A program made the translations under genes and the position numbers. Below are positions 1-4,742 of a DNA stretch of 9,564 nt, piece by piece (positions within the stretch are counted from its first letter, which is position 1; each line of letters opens with the position of its first letter). The notes beneath the pieces are model-generated. The model did no database searches. It saw nothing but the letters and a program-made list of their open reading frames with translations, and had not been told where the DNA came from. This stretch comes from Clostridia bacterium (GTDB lineage Bacteria > Bacillota > Peptococcia > DRI-13 > DTU073), in NCBI GenBank assembly GCA_012842035.1, contig DUTO01000225.1, positions 1 to 9,564 of the forward strand. The letters are read 5' to 3'.

Positions 1-482
1 CCCATGCCATATCTTCTAGCTTTTTGCCAGGTTTAAATGACTCGAAAAAAATGAGTGCAGAGCGGAGAGAAGAATTAGAACAGAAGATTAAAAAAGAAGC
101 CACAGCTTGGGCCGTAGGCTTAGTTAATCATAAAGAGATTGATCAAATCAATATTTTGCAAGCAACTAAAAAAGCGATGTTGAAAGCAGTGCGGGGTTTA
201 GTGGTAAAACCGGATTATTTGTTACTTGATGCTTTGAGTATAGATACAAATATACCGCAGGAAAGTGTTGTGCATGGTGATCGAGAGTGTGCAGCTATTG
301 CTGCTGCCTCTATTATCGCCAAAACGTATCGCGATCGAATTATGGAGTTAATGGATGAATTTTATCCTGTATATGGTTTTAAAGAGAATAAAGGTTATGG
401 AACAGCGCGGCATTTAGAAGCTTTACGATTATATGGGCCATCATTAGTACATAGAAAAAGTTTTTTGTCTAATTATAGTTAA
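1..482 (+). CDS. rnhB: Ribonuclease HII, 5'-truncated by window edge
   Basis: RNase HII cleaves the RNA strand of RNA/DNA hybrids and single ribonucleotides embedded in DNA. The frame is open from base 3 to the left edge, so this is the C-terminal part of the gene. The TTG at base 24 is an internal Leu of LPGLNDSKK, not a start. Counting from that residue, the signature NDSKK lies at 5-9, the third acidic catalytic residue is D69 in LLLDAL, and the fourth is D86 in HGDRECAAIAAASIIAK. TYRDR and the glycine-rich GYGTARH follow. The first catalytic pair (the DE of GxDEAGRG) lies outside the window. The C-terminus ends with the usual HRKSF segment. The next gene begins within about 40 bases, consistent with the common rnhB-yraN pairing. 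Family identity is secure. Confidence 0.96.
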   Translation, partial: HAISSSFLPGLNDSKKMSAERREELEQKIKKEATAWAVGLVNHKEIDQINILQATKKAMLKAVRGLVVKPDYLLLDALSIDTNIPQESVVHGDRECAAIAAASIIAKTYRDRIMELMDEFYPVYGFKENKGYGTARHLEALRLYGPSLVHRKSFLSNYS

Positions 483-505
483 AAGATGGCTTGAGTTTTA
501 AAGAT

Positions 506-512
506 GGGTGGG
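506..512 (+). promoter_or_regulatory. Ribosome binding site deciding the yraN start
   Basis: GGGTGGG lies 5 bases before the GTG at 518. The alternative TTG at 491 has no purine-rich Shine-Dalgarno match in the preceding 15 bases. This favours 518, which also gives the short N-terminus typical of the family. Confidence 0.5.
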
Positions 513-517
513 ACATT

Positions 518-874
518 GTGGATAGAATTAGTTTAGGTAAAAAAGCTGAAGAAGTAGCTGCTCGATATTTGCAAAGTCAAGGTTATCGGATTATGGAACG
601 TAATTTTCGTTGTCCTTTAGGAGAAATGGATATTATTGCTGAAGATAACGATGTTTTAGTTTTTATTGAAGTAAGGAGTAAGCGAAGTTCGTTTCTTGGT
701 TTGCCACAGGAAACAGTAACTTGGACTAAACAGCAAAGACTTAGACGTTTAGCTAGTTATTATTTAAAAGTGAAGCAGGCTTGGCATAAAAAATGCCGTT
801 TTGATGTATTGGGAATTCTTTTTGATCAGGAAAATAGGGTTATGTCTTTAGATGTAATTAAAGATGCCTTTTAA
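518..874 (+). CDS. yraN: YraN / UPF0102 family endonuclease-fold protein
   Basis: The 118-residue protein (GTG start) matches the UPF0102/YraN family, which has a PD-(D/E)xK restriction-endonuclease-like fold. The cellular function is poorly defined; a role in DNA or recombination metabolism is inferred from the fold and from gene neighbourhoods. Visible family marks, in order, are LGKKAEE near residue 6, RNFRCPLGEMDII with D38, FIEVR with E51 and R53 forming the ExK-like step, TKQQRLRR at 70-77, CRFDV at 93-97, and a terminal IKDAF. Lys is replaced by Arg in the ExK step, which is common in this family. An in-frame TTG at 491 would add 9 residues but has no good ribosome binding site. It follows rnhB closely and probably shares its transcript. 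Family identity is confident; the start is less so. Confidence 0.9.
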   Translation: MDRISLGKKAEEVAARYLQSQGYRIMERNFRCPLGEMDIIAEDNDVLVFIEVRSKRSSFLGLPQETVTWTKQQRLRRLASYYLKVKQAWHKKCRFDVLGILFDQENRVMSLDVIKDAF

Positions 875-884
875 AAACAAAAAC

Positions 885-912
885 TTGGCAAAAAATGGGG
901 GAGAATTATAGC
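885..912 (+). promoter_or_regulatory. Possible sigma-A promoter before the coiled-coil/NAGPA pair
   Basis: TTGGCA (885-890), a 16-base spacer and TATAGC (907-912) resemble a vegetative promoter. It lies in the 125-base gap between yraN and the next gene. The -10 box is weak and no terminator is obvious after yraN, so read-through from rnhB-yraN is also possible. Confidence 0.3.
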
Positions 913-999
913 AGGAGTTTTAAATAAGCTAGAGAAGATAAAAGGTTAGTTAGAATAAAAAGATTGTGAGGAATAAAATTATGAAGGAGAGAGTTAGTG

Positions 1000-1398
1000 A
1001 TGAAATATTCGGAACCCATAGTCATAAAGAGTAATCAGTCCCAAACGTCTCGTCGTAAAAAAACCAGTTCTAAGAAAGCGGGGCTTGTTTATGTTTTATT
1101 GTTTCTACTTATTTGGGGCGGGTTAATTTATGCCGGGTTTTATTTTACAAAACAGTATTTGGATAATGCCATCAATAATATTCAACAAACTAATGCCATG
1201 AATATTCAGGCGGTAAAGGATCGCTTAGATAGTTTAACTAATGAAATGATTGCTTTAAAAAGTGAGCTTAGTAGTACAGATGAAACCTTGTCGTCTTCAA
1301 GTAGTATTCAGGGAGAGTTACGTAAAAAAATAGATTTACTTGATGCTCAATTAAAAAATTTAGAAAAAAGTCTTAAAATCTTGAAGGAGGCTCCTTAA
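1000..1398 (+). CDS. Single-pass membrane protein with coiled-coil ectodomain, unknown function
   Basis: I do not recognise a named family. The 132-residue protein has a short basic N-terminus rich in Lys, Arg, Ser and Thr (residues 1-27), one strong transmembrane helix (about 28-50) and an extracytoplasmic tail. Most of the tail is heptad-like helix (about 52-130: IQAVKDRLDSLTNEM, LRKKIDLLDAQLKNLEKSLK), interrupted by a Ser-rich stretch near 97-102. By the positive-inside rule the N-terminus is cytoplasmic. The ATG at 1000 is preferred; an adjacent in-frame GTG at 997 would add one residue. AAGGAG at 984-989 serves either start. Its stop overlaps the next start as TAATG, so the two proteins are translationally coupled. 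The next protein also starts with a coiled coil, so a physical partnership is a reasonable inference. It could loosely resemble small septum or envelope coiled-coil proteins, but nothing proves this. Confidence 0.85.
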   Translation: MKYSEPIVIKSNQSQTSRRKKTSSKKAGLVYVLLFLLIWGGLIYAGFYFTKQYLDNAINNIQQTNAMNIQAVKDRLDSLTNEMIALKSELSSTDETLSSSSSIQGELRKKIDLLDAQLKNLEKSLKILKEAP

Positions 1399-2444
1399 TG
1401 CGTCACGCTAATCTTTTAGCTTTATTAATTATTGCTCCTTTTATTGGTATTTGGCTGGCTTGTAGTAGTTTTACCGGTTATGCTCAAGATTTAGTGCTCC
1501 CGGCAGAAAAGGTGAATATTTCGCTTCATTCTTTAGAAGAGGGCTTTAAACTTTTGGCGGGGGAAGTGTCAGTTGTTAAAACACAAGCTGATGAGCAGAA
1601 GACTCAATATGAGGAACATGACCGGTCTTTAAGTAGTTTGGCGGAGCTGACTTCTCAACATAAAGAAATGTCGGATCGGATTTATGAAGAACGTATTTTA
1701 ATGATGTTAGGAGAACCGGTCAAAGTACATAAATCTTCGCGAACCGAAATTAAGGTTTTTAAATTAGAGGAATTAGGTTATCGAGGCTATATTGCCAAGG
1801 TGAAACTGTTTAGTCCCAAGGTTTTTAAAGTTGTTTTAGCTAAAGATACCTTAGGAGAAAAAGAAACAACTTTAGAAGCGGTAAAAAGAACAGGAGCCCT
1901 TTTGGGAATTAATGGTGGTGGTTTTTATACAGAAATGAGAGAGGGTAAGTCTTATGCTGTACATATTGGGAATGTAGTGATTGATGGCAAGTTAATCACC
2001 CCGTTTAATGCTTATCCGGGAAATCTTTGCTTTGCCGGAGTGAATAAGTCGGGACGGGTTATTGGAGGAATAGTGTCTAAAAAAGAACAACTAATGGCCT
2101 TAAATCCTTGGCAAGGCGTTAGTTTTATCCCTGTTTTGATTAAAGGAGGGGTTAGTCAATCTATTCCTGCAGAATGGGCTAAAACGAAACAACCTCGTAC
2201 GATTTTAGGCGAATATGCCAATGGTGATTTAATTATGATTGTTGTTGATGGACGCCAAGCTGATTGGAGTAGTGGAGTTACTTTAGAAAGATTGATCGAT
2301 AAGCTGGTAGAATTAGGGGTAAAAGAAGCTTATAATTTAGATGGTGGTGGGTCGAGTGCTTTTGTTTATGGTGGAGAGGTTTTAAATAAACCTTCTGATG
2401 GCAAATTGCGTCCTGTGGTGACAAATATTGTGGTCATGCCTTAA
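1398..2444 (+). CDS. Secreted phosphodiester glycosidase (NAGPA) domain protein
   Basis: The 348-residue protein has a signal-type N-terminus: a hydrophobic stretch at about 5-22, with plausible signal peptidase cleavage after TGYA at residue 29. A helical, coiled-coil-like region follows (about 40-100), then a C-terminal phosphodiester glycosidase domain (about 125-348). This domain is the NAGPA/DUF2233 fold of the human uncovering enzyme that removes GlcNAc from mannose-6-phosphate diesters. Landmarks are GINGGGFY (170-177), PRT at 266-268, VVDGRQ (282-287), NLDGGGSSAF (313-322) and a closing RPVVTNIVV. Bacterial members are probably envelope or exopolysaccharide glycosidases; the substrate here is unknown. 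An excellent ribosome binding site, GAAGGAGG, sits at 1383-1390 inside the previous gene. The N-terminal coiled coil may dock onto the coupled membrane protein upstream. C22 lacks a proper lipobox, so a lipoprotein is unlikely. Confidence 0.88.
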   Translation: MRHANLLALLIIAPFIGIWLACSSFTGYAQDLVLPAEKVNISLHSLEEGFKLLAGEVSVVKTQADEQKTQYEEHDRSLSSLAELTSQHKEMSDRIYEERILMMLGEPVKVHKSSRTEIKVFKLEELGYRGYIAKVKLFSPKVFKVVLAKDTLGEKETTLEAVKRTGALLGINGGGFYTEMREGKSYAVHIGNVVIDGKLITPFNAYPGNLCFAGVNKSGRVIGGIVSKKEQLMALNPWQGVSFIPVLIKGGVSQSIPAEWAKTKQPRTILGEYANGDLIMIVVDGRQADWSSGVTLERLIDKLVELGVKEAYNLDGGGSSAFVYGGEVLNKPSDGKLRPVVTNIVVMP

Positions 2445-2455
2445 ACTAATTAAAT

Positions 2456-2476
2456 TGCTTTAAAAGGCATTTTTTT
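2456..2476 (+). terminator. Weak rho-independent terminator after the NAGPA gene
   Basis: A short hairpin (TGCTT, loop TAAA, AGGCA, with one G-T pair) begins 12 bases after the stop codon and is followed by seven T residues. The stem is only 5 bp, so termination is probably partial. Confidence 0.45.
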
Positions 2477-2481
2477 GGTAT

Positions 2482-2507
2482 AAATATTTTGAAAAGTGTG
2501 GTATAAT
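2482..2507 (+). promoter_or_regulatory. Extended -10 promoter of the prepilin gene
   Basis: A perfect extended -10 element, TGGTATAAT, ends at 2507, forty bases before the prepilin ATG. The expected start of transcription is near 2514. No -35 box lies at the usual distance. Instead AAATATTTTGAAAAG lies directly upstream, with TTGAAA only 7 bases before the -10 box. The same core recurs before comM at 3059-3082. Confidence 0.7.
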
Positions 2508-2546
2508 CAAATAGTATTGTTTTAGAAAACAGATAAGGAGGAAAAA

Positions 2547-2984
2547 ATGTTAAATAAAATAAGAGAAATGTTTCGAGAACAAAAAGGATTTACTTTAGTT
2601 GAATTAATGACGGTTTTGGTTATTTTAAGCGTGATTTTGAATATTGGTGTGCCCAGTTATTTAAAAATTCAATCTCAGGCCGAATATGATGCGGATCGAA
2701 TCACAATTGCTAATTTAGCTCGAGTTGCAGAAGTATATATGATTCAAACGGGAAAAAGTTCAGTTAACTTACTGACATTAACAGAGCATGGACTTTTTAA
2801 CGGCGAGACAGTCTTAAATAGAAGGTTAGCGAAAGTCGGCGGCGAGGATCTATCTATTAAAAATGATGTAGGCAATACTCTTGATAAATCTGTAAATTAT
2901 GAATTTGAGTTAGATTCAGAGACGGGAAAAATGAAAGAATATGATCGTATTGTTTATAATCTGATTGGTCCACCAGTGTATTAA
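2547..2984 (+). CDS. Type IV prepilin-like protein, solitary
   Basis: The 145-residue protein has a classic class III signal. A short charged leader of 14 residues ends in KG, and FTLVEL follows with the conserved Glu at mature position 5 (E19 of the precursor). A hydrophobic helix runs to about residue 40. Prepilin peptidase would cut between G14 and F15, leaving a mature subunit of 131 residues. The rest resembles a small pseudopilin or type IV pilin-like head. No Cys pair is present, and the ending IVYNLIGPPVY is not one I can assign to a subfamily. The start has a strong AAGGAGG at 2535-2541. No assembly ATPase, platform protein, peptidase or other pilin is nearby, so assembly must rely on genes elsewhere. 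The gene has its own promoter and is flanked by hairpins, so it is probably monocistronic. Possible roles are a minor pilin, a competence pseudopilin or a secretion pseudopilin. Confidence 0.9.
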   Translation: MLNKIREMFREQKGFTLVELMTVLVILSVILNIGVPSYLKIQSQAEYDADRITIANLARVAEVYMIQTGKSSVNLLTLTEHGLFNGETVLNRRLAKVGGEDLSIKNDVGNTLDKSVNYEFELDSETGKMKEYDRIVYNLIGPPVY

Positions 2985-3025
2985 AAAGTTAATAAAATAT
3001 TGTAGTCATAGTTTAAATGTTTTGC

Positions 3026-3050
3026 TAACTGCCTGTTAAGGGCAGTTATT
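3026..3050 (+). terminator. Probable rho-independent terminator after the prepilin gene
   Basis: TAACTGCC, a 7-base loop and GGCAGTTA form a perfect 8-bp stem 41 bases after the prepilin stop. The following T tract is broken (TTATTATT), so strength is uncertain. Confidence 0.55.
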
Positions 3051-3058
3051 ATTAGCTA

Positions 3059-3082
3059 AAATATTTTGAAAAGTGGTATAAT
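3059..3082 (+). promoter_or_regulatory. Extended -10 promoter of comM
   Basis: AAATATTTTGAAAAG followed by the extended -10 TGGTATAAT (TATAAT at 3077-3082). It matches the prepilin promoter base for base except for a missing TG dinucleotide. One base upstream (3058) completes the perfect palindrome AAAATATTTT. No normally spaced -35 box is visible. Transcription should begin near 3089, giving comM an AT-rich leader of about 105 bases in which I see no strong structure. Confidence 0.65.
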
Positions 3083-3180
3083 TGAGCAGGGATTTTAAGC
3101 ATTAAGGCGAAACTAACCATATAAAGAAAAATAAAGACAAAATTTGCCTAAAAATCGAAACGAGAATAATTTCTAAAAAG

Positions 3181-3188
3181 AAGGGGTG
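3181..3188 (+). promoter_or_regulatory. Ribosome binding site deciding the comM TTG start
   Basis: AAGGGGTG sits 6 bases before the TTG at 3195. An in-frame GTG at 3186 is followed at once by TAA, so translation cannot start further upstream. The resulting MLARVFS N-terminus is the family's usual one. Confidence 0.65.
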
Positions 3189-3194
3189 TAAGTA

Positions 3195-4718
3195 TTGCTG
3201 GCCCGTGTTTTTAGTTGTACTACAGTAGGAATAGACCCTTATTTAATTGAAGTGGAAGTTGATGTTGGTGGTGGGCTACCTGAATTTACGATTGTGGGAT
3301 TACCGGATACAACGGTAAAGGAAAGTAAAGAAAGAGTACGAACCGCAATTAAAAATGCCGGTTTTGAATTTCCGCCACGTAAGATTATTGTTAATCTTGC
3401 TCCGGCCGATATCAAAAAGGCAGGGCCCGGTTTTGATTTAGCTATTGCTGTAGGGATATTAGCTGCTACTGGTCAAATAAAAACTGTTTATTTAAATGAT
3501 TATATTTTTGTAGGGGAATTATCGCTTGATGGTTCCATCCGAAGTGTACCGGGCATTTTACCCATGGCTTTGTTTATTCATGAGCAAACTACTAAATCTT
3601 TTCTTGTCGCGGAAGATAATCGGGGGGAAGTAGCTTTAACACCTGTTCAGGCTTATAGTTTTAGCAGTTTGCTCAAAATTAAAAATTTTTTGGAAAATCC
3701 CCAAATTTATAATAAAGTAGAACAACAAAGTTTAAAAAATTTTTTAGAGCAGAAACAAGAGACAGTTTATGACTTTGCTGATGTTAAAGGACAACATCTG
3801 GCTAAACGTGCTTTGGAAGTAGCGGCGGCCGGAGGGCACAATTTGCTTTTAATCGGTTCACCCGGTTGTGGGAAAAGTTTGTTAGCTAAATGTTTCTCTT
3901 CTATCCTTCCTCCCCTTACTCCCGGAGAGGCCTTAGAGGTAAGTAAGGTCTATAGTATTGCCGGACTATTAAATAAAGACAGACCTTTAGTTACCAGTCG
4001 TCCTTTTCGGGCCCCTCATCATACAGCCTCAGCGGCGAGTATTATTGGGGGGGGAGTAGTCCCGAATCCCGGTGAGGTTACATTGGCTACACACGGGGTC
4101 TTGTTTTTAGATGAATTACCGGAATATCGCCGTGATGTTTTGGAATCTTTAAGACAGCCTTTAGAGGATAGAATGGTGATCATTTCACGAGTTGCGGCAG
4201 CAGTTACTTATCCGGCTAATTTTCAACTTGTGGGGGCGGCAAATCCTTGTTATTGTGGCTATTATGGTGATGGACTCAAAGAATGTATCTGTACGCCTTA
4301 TCAGGTGAATAAATATCGTAGTAAAATATCGGGGCCACTACTAGATCGCATTGATCTTCATGTTGAAGTACCGCGTTTAGCTTATCAGGAATTAGAGAAT
4401 AAAAAACAGGGAGAAAGCTCACAAGAAGTACAAAAACGGGTAATTAAAGCACGTGAAAGGCAGTTGGCGCGTTTTTTCGGTAGAAGGATAACTTGTAATG
4501 CCCGGATGACGGGAAAAGAAGTGAGAAAATATTGCCAACTGGAGGCAGAGGCGAAACAATTATTAAAAAAAGTTTATACTAATTCAGGTTTGAGCGTACG
4601 TGCCCATGAACGAATTTTAAAGATTGCTCGGACGATTGCTGATCTTGCTAGCAGTGAGGAGATTACGATTACTCATCTTGCCGAAGCATTGCAATATAGA
4701 ACATTGGATAATAAATAG
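3195..4718 (+). CDS. comM: YifB/ComM family Mg-chelatase-like AAA+ ATPase
   Basis: The 507-residue, full-length protein has three parts. An N-terminal Lon/S5-like ChlI domain spans about 1-165 (LPEFTIVGLPD, APADIKKAGPGFDLAIA). An AAA+ Mg-chelatase domain spans about 190-395, with Walker A GSPGCGKS (221-228), RPFRAPHHTAS (269-279) and Walker B LFLDELPE (303-310). It also has the paired Cys motif NPCYCGYYGD plus CIC (C352, C354, C364, C366, possibly metal binding) and the arginine motif LLDRID (382-387). A C-terminal Mg_chelatase_C domain contains LSVRAHERILKIARTIADL (466-484). In Gram-negative bacteria ComM is a hexameric helicase that promotes branch migration of incoming DNA in natural transformation; the role in Firmicutes is less well tested. 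Usually the gene follows yraN directly, but here three genes intervene. The kinase gene starts 24 bases downstream and probably shares its transcript. Confidence 0.95.
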   Translation: MLARVFSCTTVGIDPYLIEVEVDVGGGLPEFTIVGLPDTTVKESKERVRTAIKNAGFEFPPRKIIVNLAPADIKKAGPGFDLAIAVGILAATGQIKTVYLNDYIFVGELSLDGSIRSVPGILPMALFIHEQTTKSFLVAEDNRGEVALTPVQAYSFSSLLKIKNFLENPQIYNKVEQQSLKNFLEQKQETVYDFADVKGQHLAKRALEVAAAGGHNLLLIGSPGCGKSLLAKCFSSILPPLTPGEALEVSKVYSIAGLLNKDRPLVTSRPFRAPHHTASAASIIGGGVVPNPGEVTLATHGVLFLDELPEYRRDVLESLRQPLEDRMVIISRVAAAVTYPANFQLVGAANPCYCGYYGDGLKECICTPYQVNKYRSKISGPLLDRIDLHVEVPRLAYQELENKKQGESSQEVQKRVIKARERQLARFFGRRITCNARMTGKEVRKYCQLEAEAKQLLKKVYTNSGLSVRAHERILKIARTIADLASSEEITITHLAEALQYRTLDNK

Positions 4719-4742
4719 TTTTTAAAAGGAAGGAGGCAAAAA

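Noticed and set aside
1..482. Odd HGDREC catalytic segment in RNase HII instead of KGDAKS
   Set aside because: The essential Asp is kept, and I believe variation around it is common in Firmicute enzymes, so it does not indicate loss of function.
24..482. TTG at base 24 as the start of rnhB
   Set aside because: The frame stays open upstream to the window edge and the TTG encodes the Leu of the conserved LPGLNDSKK; starting there would drop two catalytic residues.
981..1034. 17-codon frame starting ATGAAGGAG just before the coiled-coil gene
   Set aside because: It runs through the ribosome binding site and start of the next gene in another frame, with no conserved leader-peptide features.
1398..1475. 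Lipoprotein signal in the NAGPA protein around Cys22
   Set aside because: The residues before the Cys are WLA, which does not fit the L-[AS]-[GA]-C lipobox; a signal peptidase I site after residue 29 fits better.
3058..3067. AAAATATTTT as a ComK box
   Set aside because: The ComK consensus needs AAAA and TTTT separated by 5 bases; here the gap is 2, and a single site would not suffice.
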